A stretch of 64,000 nt of DNA, from the NCBI GenBank assembly GCA_046330135.1, contig JAXLTI010000004.1:186001-250000 (forward strand). The letters are read 5' to 3'. This DNA is from CAYYFX01 sp046330135 (GTDB lineage Bacteria > ARS69). Both the position numbers and the translations under genes were made by a program. This document shows positions 34,359 to 43,516 of the stretch, piece by piece (within the stretch, counting starts at the first letter, position 1; every line of letters starts with the position of its first letter). Under the pieces are notes generated by a model. The model made no database searches and was not told where the DNA came from. It was given only the letters and a program-made list of their open reading frames with translations.

Positions 34359-35011
34359 CGCGCCTCTCCGTTCGCCCGGGGGTAGGCACCGGTGATGTCG
34401 AAGGAGAGACCCTCCAGCTCCACCGCGAGGTTCACCTGGCGGAGACTGACGCCGTCCGGGACTTCGATACGCGTGGGGGCGAAGTTGAGGATGCCGCGGA
34501 TGCCCGCGCGCACCAACCGGTCGGCGACCTCCTGGGCCGCGCCGGCCGGCGTGGCGACGATCCCGATGCTGATGCCCTCGCGGCGCGCGAACTCGCCGAG
34601 CTCCTCGAGCGGGTAGACCTTCGCATTCCCGAGGCGACGACCCTGCTTCGCCGGATCCGTGTCGAAGAGCGCCACGATGCGGAAGCCCTGGTTCGCGAAA
34701 TCCGGGTAGGCGGTGAGGGCCGAGCCCAATCGGCCCGCGCCCACCACGATCGCCGGCCACTCGCGGTCGAGCCCGAGGATCTCGCGAAGCGCGGTCTCGA
34801 GCGCGACGACGTCGTAGCCGCGGCCCCGGACCCCGAAATTCCCGAAGAAGGAGAGGTCCTTCCGGACCTGCGCCGACGTCAGCCCGCCCTCGTCCGCGAG
34901 CTGCTCCGACGAGACCGTGGCATCGCCGCGGGCCCGGAGGTGCCGGAGAAGTCGTAGATAGAGGGAGAGGCGGCGGACCGTGGAGTCCGAGACTTTCCGC
35001 GGGCTTGACAT
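34355..35011 (-). CDS. rex: Redox-sensing transcriptional repressor Rex
   Basis: 218 residues. N-terminal winged helix (VRRLSLYLRLLRHLRARGDA, SSEQLADEGGLTSAQVRKDL, SFFGNFGVRGRGYDV) and Rossmann NAD(H) domain (WPAIVVGAGRLGSALTAY, IVALFDTDPAKQGRRLG), as in canonical Rex. It senses NADH/NAD+ and usually represses fermentative, hydrogenase or respiratory genes. The hydrogenase and ferredoxin oxidoreductase island 10 kb away is the kind of target expected, although no full Rex site was found there. Followed by hflX with a 4-nt overlap. Confidence 0.95.
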   Translation of the reverse strand: MSSPRKVSDSTVRRLSLYLRLLRHLRARGDATVSSEQLADEGGLTSAQVRKDLSFFGNFGVRGRGYDVVALETALREILGLDREWPAIVVGAGRLGSALTAYPDFANQGFRIVALFDTDPAKQGRRLGNAKVYPLEELGEFARREGISIGIVATPAGAAQEVADRLVRAGIRGILNFAPTRIEVPDGVSLRQVNLAVELEGLSFDITGAYPRANGEAR

Positions 35012-35117
35012 GTGCCGGAGCGTCCTGAATGGTGAGCGGATCTTGCGGCAAGCTATCGCCCGGGGGAAGCGCTGTCAACGCTCTCCCGCCTCGCGGCCGT
35101 CGGAAGAGGCCCGCAGC

Positions 35118-36413
35118 ATGCATCCGGAACGCACCGTCCGCTCGCAGACCACGGCGCTCACGATGACGCCGCCGAGCGCCGTCCGCCCGTCGCTCTCCGC
35201 GCTCGCGCCGGGGTGGACCGCTGCCGCCTCGGCGCTCGCGCTCGTCATGGCCGGCGCCGCTTCGGTGCAGGCGGGCGCAATGCGGCGCGTCCCGGAGGAC
35301 TTCGCCTCCATTCCCGCCGCCGTCGTCGCGTCCGCGCCCGGCGACACCATTCTCGTGGGCCCCGGGAAGTGGACCGGCTTCGTGGCTCTCACCGACAAGA
35401 GCGGCGAGGGGCTCGTCCTGCGCGCCGCCGCCGGACCCGAGAAGACGACGATCGTTTACGGCGACAGCGCCGACGTCAACCTGGCGGTCATCACGTTCCA
35501 GCGGTGCTCCGACGCGACGCGTCTCATCGGGTTCTCGATCGACGGGCGGAGCGTGGCGCGCTACGGCGTTCTCGTGGGCTCCGACAGCAAGCCGCGCCTC
35601 GAGGATGTTTCGATCGCGGGCTGCGAGTTCGGCGTGGCGTCCGTTCGCGGAGCGGCGCCCACCCTGCGCGGCGTCACGACCCGCGAGTCCCACACCGCGG
35701 GGCTCTTCGTGTCCGCGGGCACCGCCGACGTCCAGGATTCCCGCTTCCTGAAGGGGGACAAGTTCGGCGTGTACGTGGGCGCCACGTCGGCGCCGGTGCA
35801 GCTGCGCAACGTGGAGGCCTCGGAGAACGCGCAGGCCGGCGTGCAGGTCATCGACGGCGAGCTCGCGTTCGACGGCGGCACCGTCGCGAAGAACGGCGAC
35901 GTGGGCATTCTCGTGCAGGGTTCCTCGCCGCGGATCTCGCGCGTGACCGTCTCCGACCAGAAGGGCGTGGGCGTCGTGCTCGAGCGCTCGAGCGCCACCC
36001 TCGACGGCTGCACCGTCCGCGGCAACGAGTTCGGCGCCGTCGCGTCGCTCGAGGGCGAGCCGCACGTCGTGCGCTGCACCTTCGCCGACAACCGCACCTA
36101 TCACTTCGGGGTGGAGGGAGCGGCCGGTCCCGTCGTGGGCGGAAGCCTCGCGGAGGCGAATCGCTTCCTCGGGAGCCCGGCGCTGCGCCTCCAGACCAGC
36201 TCGTCGTCCCGCGTGAACGCCACCTTCGACTTCTGGGACGCCGCCTGCCCGAGCGACAGTCTCTTCAAGCGCCTCGGGACGGGCGAGCTCGCGCACGCGC
36301 CCTGGGCCAGCGCGGATCTGCTTCGGTCCTTCGGGGACTGCGACTCCGCGCGCGCGTACGCGCCGGGACCGCCTCAAGCGGGAGCGGGAGACTCCACGTC
36401 CGCCAAGCGCTGA
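35118..36413 (+). CDS. Secreted right-handed beta-helix protein
   Basis: 431 residues from ATG at 35118 (AGAGG 8 nt upstream). Signal segment AASALALVMAGAASVQAG. Residues ~70-400 form a parallel beta-helix of the NosD/pectate-lyase/DUF1565 type: RRVPEDFASIPAAVVASAPG and GDTILVGPGKWTG open the solenoid, and rungs such as DVSIAGCEFGVASVRGAAPT, LRNVEASENAQAGVQVIDGE and RVTVSDQKGVGVVLERSSAT repeat about every 22 residues. No catalytic residues are evident; probably a glycan-binding or surface protein. Its last 40 nt overlap the 3' end of the convergent histidine kinase gene. Confidence 0.85.
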   Translation: MHPERTVRSQTTALTMTPPSAVRPSLSALAPGWTAAASALALVMAGAASVQAGAMRRVPEDFASIPAAVVASAPGDTILVGPGKWTGFVALTDKSGEGLVLRAAAGPEKTTIVYGDSADVNLAVITFQRCSDATRLIGFSIDGRSVARYGVLVGSDSKPRLEDVSIAGCEFGVASVRGAAPTLRGVTTRESHTAGLFVSAGTADVQDSRFLKGDKFGVYVGATSAPVQLRNVEASENAQAGVQVIDGELAFDGGTVAKNGDVGILVQGSSPRISRVTVSDQKGVGVVLERSSATLDGCTVRGNEFGAVASLEGEPHVVRCTFADNRTYHFGVEGAAGPVVGGSLAEANRFLGSPALRLQTSSSSRVNATFDFWDAACPSDSLFKRLGTGELAHAPWASADLLRSFGDCDSARAYAPGPPQAGAGDSTSAKR

Positions 36414-37741
36414 CCGATCGGCAACAGCACGCGGAACGTGGATCCGCGGTCCGGCTCGCTGTCGACGTCGATGGCCCCGCCGTGCGAGGCGATGATCCCC
36501 CAGACGACGGCGAGTCCCATGCCGGTGCCCTGGCCGACCTCCTTCGTGGTGAAGAACGGGTCGAAGATGCGCGCGCGCACGGGAGCCGCGATGCCGTGGC
36601 CGTCGTCCGAGACGGTGATCTCCGCGTGCGGTCCCTTCTCGAGCTGCGGGTGGCGCCTCACGTCCTCGCCCTCGACGTGCACGGCGCGCAGCCCGAGACG
36701 CACCTCGCCGCCCCGCTCCTTCATCGAGTGGACGGCATTCGTGCCGAGGTTCACGAGAACCTGGTAGATCTGCGTCCCGCTCGCGACGGCGCGGATGGGC
36801 TCGGGCGGAACGTCGAGCTTCAGCCGCACGCCGGCGGGAAGGACCGGGCGCAGGAACTCCGCCGCCTCCTGCACGATGGCGCCCACGTCGACGGGCTCGC
36901 GGCGCACCGGGTCCACGCGGCTGAAGTCCAGGATCTGCGCCACCAGCTCCTTCGCGCGCTGTCCGGACGTGAGGACCGGCTGCAGGTTCTCGCGCCCCGG
37001 CGTGCCGGGCGGGATCTTCGCCACGGCGAGCTGCGCGTTGCCGAGGATGGCCATGAGGATGTTGTTGAAGTCGTGAGCGATTCCGCCGGCGAGCGTGCCG
37101 AGCGCTTCCATGCGCCGCAGCTCCAGGATCCGCACCTCCATCCGGCGGGCCGCGTCCTCGATCAGACGTCGCTCGGTGACGTCCTGGCAGGTGCCCGCGA
37201 TGCGTGTGGGGCGCCCGCTCGGGTCGCGCTCGCGGACCATTCCCTCCACGTGGATCGTCCGGCGATCCCCGGTGGGGAGGACGATGCGGTACTCGAAGGG
37301 ATCGAGCCGCCCCGTGGCGAGCACCTCGCGGATGATCCCGTCCACGCGATCGCGGTCCGCCGCGGAGTCCACCTGCGCGAGGCGCTCCTCCAGCGGAGGC
37401 ACGGGAAGGCTCGGGTCGCGGCCGAAAATGCGGAACATCTCCTCCGACCAGGTGAACGTCCCGCGCTGGACGTCGTGCTCCCAGCTCCCGATGCGTGCGA
37501 TCCGCTGCGACTCGCGCAGGCGCCGCTCGGCTTCTTCGAGCTGCTGAACGCGCAGGACGCTGGCTCGCAGCAGCAACGCCGCCGCGGCGGCCGCGCCGAG
37601 ACCGGCGCCGAGCGCCACGAGGCGCGTGACCGTGGAGGAGCCGAGGTGCAGCTGCAGGAGGGCCGCCGCGACCAGGAGGAACGTGGCTCCGGGCCAGAGC
37701 CAGGAGCCCAGCGATGCGCGAGACGAGGGGGTTCCCTGCAT
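36374..37741 (-). CDS. PAS-domain sensor histidine kinase
   Basis: 455 residues from ATG at 37741, which overlaps the TGA of the upstream regulator (TGATG; GAGG 4 nt upstream). Two N-terminal membrane helices (~15-65), a PAS/PAC domain (~75-195; RIGSWEHDVQRGTFTWSEEM ... GTCQDVTERR), HisKA with the phospho-accepting His in LGTLAGGIAHDFNN, and an HATPase domain with N-box (VNLGTNAVHSM), G1 (DDGHGI) and G2 (GTGMGLAVV). HD-F-N-N kinases of this class often feed NtrC-like or other regulators, but no response regulator gene is adjacent. It is coupled to an HTH protein gene instead. Convergent overlap of 40 nt with the beta-helix gene. Confidence 0.9.
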   Translation of the reverse strand: MQGTPSSRASLGSWLWPGATFLLVAAALLQLHLGSSTVTRLVALGAGLGAAAAAALLLRASVLRVQQLEEAERRLRESQRIARIGSWEHDVQRGTFTWSEEMFRIFGRDPSLPVPPLEERLAQVDSAADRDRVDGIIREVLATGRLDPFEYRIVLPTGDRRTIHVEGMVRERDPSGRPTRIAGTCQDVTERRLIEDAARRMEVRILELRRMEALGTLAGGIAHDFNNILMAILGNAQLAVAKIPPGTPGRENLQPVLTSGQRAKELVAQILDFSRVDPVRREPVDVGAIVQEAAEFLRPVLPAGVRLKLDVPPEPIRAVASGTQIYQVLVNLGTNAVHSMKERGGEVRLGLRAVHVEGEDVRRHPQLEKGPHAEITVSDDGHGIAAPVRARIFDPFFTTKEVGQGTGMGLAVVWGIIASHGGAIDVDSEPDRGSTFRVLLPIGQRLADVESPAPA

Positions 37742-38358
37742 CACGACGCCTCGCCGTCCGGGGCGCGCGGGTCGCGCAGCGACGAGTGGACGGAAGCTCG
37801 CGGATGGACCGCGACGAGAACGTGATGCGTGGGCGCCGGGGCGGCGCTCCCGTAGCGCGCGGCGAGACCCCGCAGCAACGACGCGACCTCGGACGTGAAC
37901 GCTCGCGCGGCCTCGTCGCTCGGCAGGCGGACGTCGACTTCGAGCGCGTGGACGGCGCCGCCCCGCGGCTCGTGGTCGCCGGTGCCGCCCACCTCGCGCT
38001 CGATGCGCGCCGCTGCTGCGAGGAGGCGCTGCGCGGGGGCCGCCGGTCCGGCGGTGCGGTCCGCGGCCACGTGGCCTAGCATCCGGGGGCTCAGCACGAA
38101 GCCGTCGGCGACCGTCTGGAGAAGCCGCTCGGTGCAGCTGCCGACCCGGCGCTCGCCCACGAGGCGCAACAGCCCCCGCGCCTCGAGCAGGCGGAGATGG
38201 TAGTTCACCTTCTGGCGCCCCACGCGGAGATGGCGCGACACCCCGCTGGCGGAATCCGGCGCCGCGAGGTGCTCCAGGATCTGCAGGCGAATGGGGTGCA
38301 GGACGGCGGCGGCCGCCTTCGGATCGCGGATGACGCGGACAGAGGTCGAGGAAGCCAT
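37741..38358 (-). CDS. ArsR/HTH_20-type winged-helix regulator
   Basis: 205 residues from ATG at 38358 with GGAG 7-8 nt upstream. N-terminal winged helix: RDPKAAAAVLHPIRLQILEH, SGVSRHLRVGRQKVNYHLRL, LEARGLLRLVGERRVGSCTE. The C-terminal ~110 residues (VHALEVDVRLPSDEAARAFT ... PTHHVLVAVHP) resemble the ligand or dimerisation part of ArsR proteins with a ferredoxin-like fold (tentative). Translationally coupled to the histidine kinase gene. A palindrome lies over its own promoter, suggesting autoregulation. Confidence 0.82.
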   Translation of the reverse strand: MASSTSVRVIRDPKAAAAVLHPIRLQILEHLAAPDSASGVSRHLRVGRQKVNYHLRLLEARGLLRLVGERRVGSCTERLLQTVADGFVLSPRMLGHVAADRTAGPAAPAQRLLAAAARIEREVGGTGDHEPRGGAVHALEVDVRLPSDEAARAFTSEVASLLRGLAARYGSAAPAPTHHVLVAVHPRASVHSSLRDPRAPDGEAS

Positions 38359-38388
38359 GTCGGTGTCTCCGGGGAGGGAGTCCGGCGG

Positions 38389-38417
38389 AGATTACCGCCG
38401 ACAGGTTTTCTTGTCAG
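38389..38417 (-). promoter_or_regulatory. Promoter with small palindrome for the HTH-kinase operon
   Basis: Minus-strand CTGACA (38412-38417), a 17-nt spacer and TAATCT (38389-38394), leading to a ~24-nt leader. GACA (38400-38403) and TGTC (38412-38415) form a small inverted repeat with 8 nt between the arms, overlapping the -35, where a repressor would act. Confidence 0.38.
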
Positions 38418-38499
38418 TGCCCGGCGGCACGGCCACGGCGCGGCCCTCGCGACCCGGTGCCCCGAATGGGCGGCACGGCTCCCGCCACCGCCCGCCGAG

Positions 38500-40959
38500 C
38501 TACTCCGCCTTCGGCTCCTCTTCGCCTTCCTCGGCGTCGGCGCCGAGGATGCGGGCCACCGAGACGACCACATCCCCCTCGCCGGGCTTCATGAGCCGCA
38601 CGCCCTGGGTGTTCCGCCCGATCTCGGCGACGCTCTCCACCGACAACCGGATGAGGATCCCCTGGACCGTGATGAGCATGAGCTCGTCGGTGGGGGTGAC
38701 TTCCTTGATGGAGACCAGCGGGCCGTTCCGCTCCGTGGCCTTGACCGTGATGATGCCCTTCCCGCCGCGGTGAGTGATCCGGTAGTCGTCCAGCTTCGTG
38801 CGCTTCCCGTAACCGTTCGCGGTCACGACGAGGATGCTGGAGCTCTCCCCCTTCACGCACACCATCCCGACGACGTGCTCGTCCCCTTCCAGCTCCACGC
38901 CGCGCACGCCGTGCGCGCCCCGCCCCATGGCGCGGACGTCCTTCTCCGGGAAGCGGATCGCCTTGCCGCCCGACTTCGCGAGCAGGATGTCGTGGCCGCC
39001 GTCCGTGATGGCGGCGCCGATCAGGCGGTCTCCCTCGTCCAGCGTCAACGCGATGATGCCGGAGCGACGCGGCCGCGAGAACTCGGTGAGGAACGTCTTC
39101 TTGATGGTCCCCTGCTGCGTGGCCATCACGAGGAAGTGATCCTCGGTGAACTCCTTCACCGGCACGTACGCGCAGACCTGCTCCTCCTTCGCGAGGGGCA
39201 GCAAGTTCACGATGGCCTTGCCGCGGGCGGTCCGCCCGCCCTCCGGGATCTCGTGGACCTTCAGCCAGTACAGCCGGCCATGATCGGTGAGGAACAGGAT
39301 GTACTCGTGCGTGCTGGCGATGAAGAGATGCTCCGAGAAGTCGTCCTCGCGCGTGGTGGCGCCGGTGATGCCGCGGCCGCCGCGGCCCTGGCGACGGTAC
39401 GTGCCCACCGGGAGACGCTTGATGTAGCCGAGGTGACTGATCGTGATGACCATGTCCTCCTCGGCGATCAGGTCCTCGATGGCGAACTCGCCCGTGTCGT
39501 CCACGATCTGCGTGCGCCGCTCGTCGCCGAACGACTTCCGGATCTCCTCGGTCTCCTCGCGCACGACGGCGAGGATGTTCTGCCGCGACGAGAGGATGGT
39601 CTTCAGCCGCTCGATGGTCTTGAGCAGCTCCGCGTACTCCTCGTCGATCTTCGAGCGCTCGAGGCCGGTGAGGCGCGCGAGCCGCATGTCGATGATGGCC
39701 TGCGACTGCAGCTCCGAGAGCCCGAACGTCTTCTGCAACCCGAGCTTCGCGTCCTCCGGCGTCTTCGACGCGCGAATGACCTTGATCACTTCCTCGATGC
39801 GGTCCAGCGCGATCTTGAGACCCTCGAGGATGTGCGCGCGCGCCTCGGCCTTGCGCAGCTCGAACTCCGAGCGCAGGCGCACCATCTCCGCGCGGTGCTC
39901 CACGAACTCGTGCAGCAGCTGCCGCAGCGTGAGCACCTTCGGCCGCCCGTTGACGAGCGCCAGCATGATGACGCCGAACGTGACCTGCATCTGCGTGTGC
40001 TTGAAGAGCTGGTTCATGATCACGCTGGCGTTCGCGTCGCGCTTCGTCTCCAGCACGATGCGCATGCCGTCCCGGTCCGACTCGTCGCGCAGGTCCGTGA
40101 TGCCCTGGATCTTGTCCTCGCGCACGAGGCCGGCGATGGTCTCGAGGAGGTTCGCCTTGTTCACGGCGTAGGGGATCTCGGTGATGACGATCGCCTCGCG
40201 GCCGTTCTTGTACGTCTCGATGTTCGCGAGAGCCCGGATGACCACGCGGCCGCGCCCCGTGAGGTACGCGTCCCGGATTCCCGCCCGCCCGTAGATGATG
40301 CCGCCGGTGGGGAAGTCCGGGCCGCTCACCAGGCGCAGCAGGTCCTTGTCCTCCAGCTCCGGCTCGTCGATGACGGCGCAGATGGCGCGGCAGATCTCCT
40401 GCACGTTGTGCGGCGGGATGTTCGTGGCCATGCCCACCGCGATGCCCGACGAACCGTTGACGAGCAGGTTCGGGAACCGCGCGGGGAAGACGACGGGCTC
40501 TTCCTTCGTCTCGTCGTAGTTCGGGACGTAGCGGACGGTCTCCTTCTCCAGGTCCGCCATGAGCTCCAGCGCCGCGCGCGTCAGCCGCGCCTCGGTGTAG
40601 CGCATGGCCGCCGGGGGATCGCCGTCCACCGAGCCGAAGTTCCCCTGACCGTCCACGAGCGTGTAGCGCATGTTGAAGTCCTGCGCCATGCGCACGAGGG
40701 TGGGGTAGATGACCGCCTCGCCGTGCGGGTGGTAGTTGCCGCTGGCGTCGCCGGCGATCTTCGCGCACTTGCGGTAGTTCGACGTGGGCGAGAGGCTCAG
40801 GTCGTTCATCGCCACGAGCACGCGCCGCTGCGACGGCTTCAGTCCGTCCCTCACGTCGGGCAGCGCACGGGAAACGATCACCGACATCGAGTAGTCGATG
40901 TACGAGGACTTCATCTCGTCTTCGATCTCGATCGGGATGATCCGTTCCGGTCCGGCCAT
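38500..40959 (-). CDS. gyrA: DNA gyrase subunit A
   Basis: 819 residues. Breakage-reunion domain with the catalytic Tyr in AAMRYTEARLT, the helical gate and coiled-coil arm, then six C-terminal beta-pinwheel blades, including the GyrA box-like RRQGRGGRGITG and later blades RMGRGAHGVRG and RRGGKGI-type repeats. In the quinolone-determining region, HPHGEAVIYPTLV carries Ala where E. coli has Ser83 and Pro where it has Asp87. It lies 50 nt after gyrB in the dciA-gyrB-gyrA order. Supercoiling enzyme with GyrB in the cytoplasm. Confidence 0.97.
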   Translation of the reverse strand: MAGPERIIPIEIEDEMKSSYIDYSMSVIVSRALPDVRDGLKPSQRRVLVAMNDLSLSPTSNYRKCAKIAGDASGNYHPHGEAVIYPTLVRMAQDFNMRYTLVDGQGNFGSVDGDPPAAMRYTEARLTRAALELMADLEKETVRYVPNYDETKEEPVVFPARFPNLLVNGSSGIAVGMATNIPPHNVQEICRAICAVIDEPELEDKDLLRLVSGPDFPTGGIIYGRAGIRDAYLTGRGRVVIRALANIETYKNGREAIVITEIPYAVNKANLLETIAGLVREDKIQGITDLRDESDRDGMRIVLETKRDANASVIMNQLFKHTQMQVTFGVIMLALVNGRPKVLTLRQLLHEFVEHRAEMVRLRSEFELRKAEARAHILEGLKIALDRIEEVIKVIRASKTPEDAKLGLQKTFGLSELQSQAIIDMRLARLTGLERSKIDEEYAELLKTIERLKTILSSRQNILAVVREETEEIRKSFGDERRTQIVDDTGEFAIEDLIAEEDMVITISHLGYIKRLPVGTYRRQGRGGRGITGATTREDDFSEHLFIASTHEYILFLTDHGRLYWLKVHEIPEGGRTARGKAIVNLLPLAKEEQVCAYVPVKEFTEDHFLVMATQQGTIKKTFLTEFSRPRRSGIIALTLDEGDRLIGAAITDGGHDILLAKSGGKAIRFPEKDVRAMGRGAHGVRGVELEGDEHVVGMVCVKGESSSILVVTANGYGKRTKLDDYRITHRGGKGIITVKATERNGPLVSIKEVTPTDELMLITVQGILIRLSVESVAEIGRNTQGVRLMKPGEGDVVVSVARILGADAEEGEEEPKAE

Positions 40960-41009
40960 GACTTTCCGTTCCTTCCGTTGGTTGGCGCGGCGGCCGCGTC
41001 AGGGCCGCG

Positions 41010-42983
41010 TCAGATCAGGTCGAGGTTGCGGACCTGGTCCGCGTGCTTCTCGATGAACTGCCGGCGGGGCTCCACTTCGTCGCCCATGAGGATCTTGAAG
41101 ATGCTGTGCGCTTCCACCTCGTCCTCGAGGCGGACCAGCCGCATGGAGCGCGTCTCGGGGTTCAGCGTGGTCTCCCAGAGCTGCTCGGGGTTCATCTCGC
41201 CGAGGCCCTTGTAGCGCTGGACCTGGAGGCCCTTCGCGCCGGTCTTCGCGTCCCCCATGCGCTTCACGAGGCGGTCCTTCTCGTCGTCCGAATACGCGTA
41301 CACCTCTTCCTTGCCCTTCTTCACGCGGTAGAGCGGCGGGACGGCGATGTACAGGTGCCCGCCCGAGATGAGCTGCTTCATCTCGCGGAAGAAGAACGTC
41401 ATGAGCAGCGTGCGGATGTGCGAGCCGTCCACGTCCGCGTCGGTCATGATGATGACCTTGCCGTAGCGCAGCCGCGCCAGGTCGAACTCCTCGCGGATGC
41501 CGGTCCCGATGGCCGTGATCATGGCGCGGATCTCCTCGTTCCCGAGGATCTTGTCCTCCCGCGCCTTCTCGACGTTCAGGATCTTGCCGCGGATGGGGAG
41601 AATGGCCTGGAAGCGACGGTCCCGGCCCTGCTTCGCCGTGCCGCCCGCCGAGTCACCCTCCACGATGAAGATCTCGCAGTGCTCCGGCTCCGTGATGGAG
41701 CAGTCCGCGAGCTTCCCCGGCAGGGAGGAGTTCTCCAGCGCCGTCTTGCGACGCGTGAGCGCTCGCGCCTTGCGCGCGGCCTCGCGGGCCTGCGCCGCGG
41801 CGATGGCCTTCTCCACGATCTTCCGAGAGATCGGCGGATTCACCTCGAGGTACTCGCCGAGCCGGTCTCCCACGAGCTGCTCGACGACGCCCTTCAGCTC
41901 GGAGTTCCCGAGCTTCGCCTTCGTCTGCCCCTCGAACTGCGGCTCGGGGAGATTCACCGAGACGACCGCCGCCAGTCCTTCGCGCACGTCGTCCCCGGAG
42001 ATCGACGTGATCTTGTCCTTGCCGCCCTTGAAGAGGTTCGCCTTCGTGGCGTAGTTGTTCAGCGTGCGCGTGAGCGCGGCCTTGAACCCGATCAGGTGCG
42101 TGCCGCCCTCGATGGTGCGGATGTTGTTCGCGAAGGAGAACAGCGTCTCCGCGTAGGTGTCGTTGTACTGCAGCGCCACCTCCACGACGACGTTGTCCTT
42201 CTCCGCGCGGAAGTGGATGGGGTTCTTGTGGAGGACGTTCGTGTTCTGGGTGAGGTAGCTCACGAACTCCGAGAGGCCGCCCTTGTACAGGAACTCGTGG
42301 GACTTCCCGGTGGCCTCCTCCGCGATGGTGATGCGCGCGCCGCGGTTGAGGAACGCGAGCTCCCGCAGCCGCGCGGAGAGCGTGTCGAAGTGGAACTGCA
42401 TCGTCTCGAAGACGTCCGGATCCGGCATGAAGGTGACCTTCGTGCCGGTCTTCTTCGCCTTGTCGATGGCCTTCACCGGGCCGGCGGGGACGCCGCGCTC
42501 GTAGCGCTGCATCCACACCTGGCCGTCGCGGCGAACCTCCGCCTGCAGCCACTTCGAGAGCGCGTTCACCACCGACACGCCCACGCCGTGCAGACCGCCG
42601 GACACCTTGTACGCTTCGCGATCGAACTTCCCGCCCGCGTGCAGCGTGGTCATGATGACTTCGAGCGCGGTCTTCCCCTCGGAGTGCATCTCCACGGGAA
42701 TGCCGCGGCCGTCGTCGTCCACGGACACGGAGCCGTCCTTGTGCAGGACGACGTCCACCTGCGTGCAGAAACCGGCGAGAACCTCGTCCACCGCGTTGTC
42801 GACGACTTCGTAGACGAGGTGGTGCAGCCCGTCCACGCCGGTGGAGCCGATGTACATCGCGGGCCGCTTGCGGACGCCCTCCAGGCCCTTGAGGACCTGG
42901 ATGTCCTTCGCGCCGTAGTCGGCCTTGCTCCGCGTGCTCTTCGTCTCGTTCGCTTCCGCCACAGTGTCTCCCACGTCTCCCAC
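41010..42983 (-). CDS. gyrB: DNA gyrase subunit B
   Basis: 657 residues from GTG at 42983 (AGGAG 8-9 nt upstream). GHKL ATPase motifs (YEVVDNAVDEVLAG, VDDDGRGIPVEMH, GGLHGVGVSVVNALS), transducer domain, TOPRIM with EGDSAGG and DADVDGSHI, and the C-terminal QRYKGLGEMNPEQLWETT. Length is that of the short form without the gammaproteobacterial insert. The first six codons are a direct repeat of GTGGGAGAC. Between dciA (11 nt away) and gyrA. Confidence 0.97.
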   Translation of the reverse strand: MGDVGDTVAEANETKSTRSKADYGAKDIQVLKGLEGVRKRPAMYIGSTGVDGLHHLVYEVVDNAVDEVLAGFCTQVDVVLHKDGSVSVDDDGRGIPVEMHSEGKTALEVIMTTLHAGGKFDREAYKVSGGLHGVGVSVVNALSKWLQAEVRRDGQVWMQRYERGVPAGPVKAIDKAKKTGTKVTFMPDPDVFETMQFHFDTLSARLRELAFLNRGARITIAEEATGKSHEFLYKGGLSEFVSYLTQNTNVLHKNPIHFRAEKDNVVVEVALQYNDTYAETLFSFANNIRTIEGGTHLIGFKAALTRTLNNYATKANLFKGGKDKITSISGDDVREGLAAVVSVNLPEPQFEGQTKAKLGNSELKGVVEQLVGDRLGEYLEVNPPISRKIVEKAIAAAQAREAARKARALTRRKTALENSSLPGKLADCSITEPEHCEIFIVEGDSAGGTAKQGRDRRFQAILPIRGKILNVEKAREDKILGNEEIRAMITAIGTGIREEFDLARLRYGKVIIMTDADVDGSHIRTLLMTFFFREMKQLISGGHLYIAVPPLYRVKKGKEEVYAYSDDEKDRLVKRMGDAKTGAKGLQVQRYKGLGEMNPEQLWETTLNPETRSMRLVRLEDEVEAHSIFKILMGDEVEPRRQFIEKHADQVRNLDLI

Positions 42984-42994
42984 GGATCTTTCTC

Positions 42995-43516
42995 CTAGCC
43001 GCCCTCGGCGATGCGGCGCATCTCCTCGCGATACGCGGCGCCGTCGAAGCGCGGATACGCCGCCGCCACCTTCGCCGCGAGACTGGGCTCCTCCGCCGCG
43101 GGCCCGTGCTCGACCGCGCCGCCCGGCTCATCCGCCGTGATCCCGGGCGCCGCGCTCGAACCCGCCGCGCCGCGGCGACCTCCCGGCGCCTCGCCGGCCT
43201 CTGCTTCCCGCACCAAGGACGACAGGTTCGCGTCCGACTCCAACAGCACGATCTCCCGTGCCACCACCGGCGACGCGCACGCGTCCCGGAACCGCCGCAG
43301 GATCTCGCGCTTGTGGAACGCGAGCTCCTGGCGGAGGGCGGACCCGTGGCAGAGCACGAAGAGCCGTCCGCCTGCGAGCTGGAGAGGTCGGGTTCGTTCG
43401 GCCAGATGGGTGCCCACGATCTCCGGCCAACTCGCCAGACCGCGAGCCTCCGCAATCCGACGCCGGAGGACTTCCGCACCCTCGAGGCTGTGCAACAGCG
43501 CCCCGACCCGTTCCAC
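42995..43516 (-). CDS. dciA: DciA-type (DUF721) replicative helicase loader
   Basis: 173 residues from GTG at 43516 (GGAGGGG 8 nt upstream). N-terminal DUF721 core: GLASWPEIVGTHLAERTRPL, LQLAGGRLFVLCHGSALRQE and LAFHKREILRRFRDA. The C-terminal ~75 residues are Gly/Ala/Glu-rich with a short basic end (YPRFDGAAYREEMRRIAEGG). DciA loads DnaB in bacteria lacking DnaC/DnaI. Its place directly before gyrB is common across phyla and suggests that the rest of the replication block (dnaA, dnaN, recF) may lie elsewhere here, because the next gene upstream is unrelated and divergent. Confidence 0.9.
   Translation of the reverse strand: MERVGALLHSLEGAEVLRRRIAEARGLASWPEIVGTHLAERTRPLQLAGGRLFVLCHGSALRQELAFHKREILRRFRDACASPVVAREIVLLESDANLSSLVREAEAGEAPGGRRGAAGSSAAPGITADEPGGAVEHGPAAEEPSLAAKVAAAYPRFDGAAYREEMRRIAEGG

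Noticed and set aside
34359..36377. 5' extension of the hflX frame through rex and the beta-helix gene
   Set aside because: Translated sequence is Arg/Gly-rich without domains, while rex and the beta-helix gene have intact families there.
42966..42983. GTGGGAGAC repeated at the gyrB start
   Set aside because: Just a six-codon duplication encoding a flexible N-terminus; either GTG could start translation, no other consequence.
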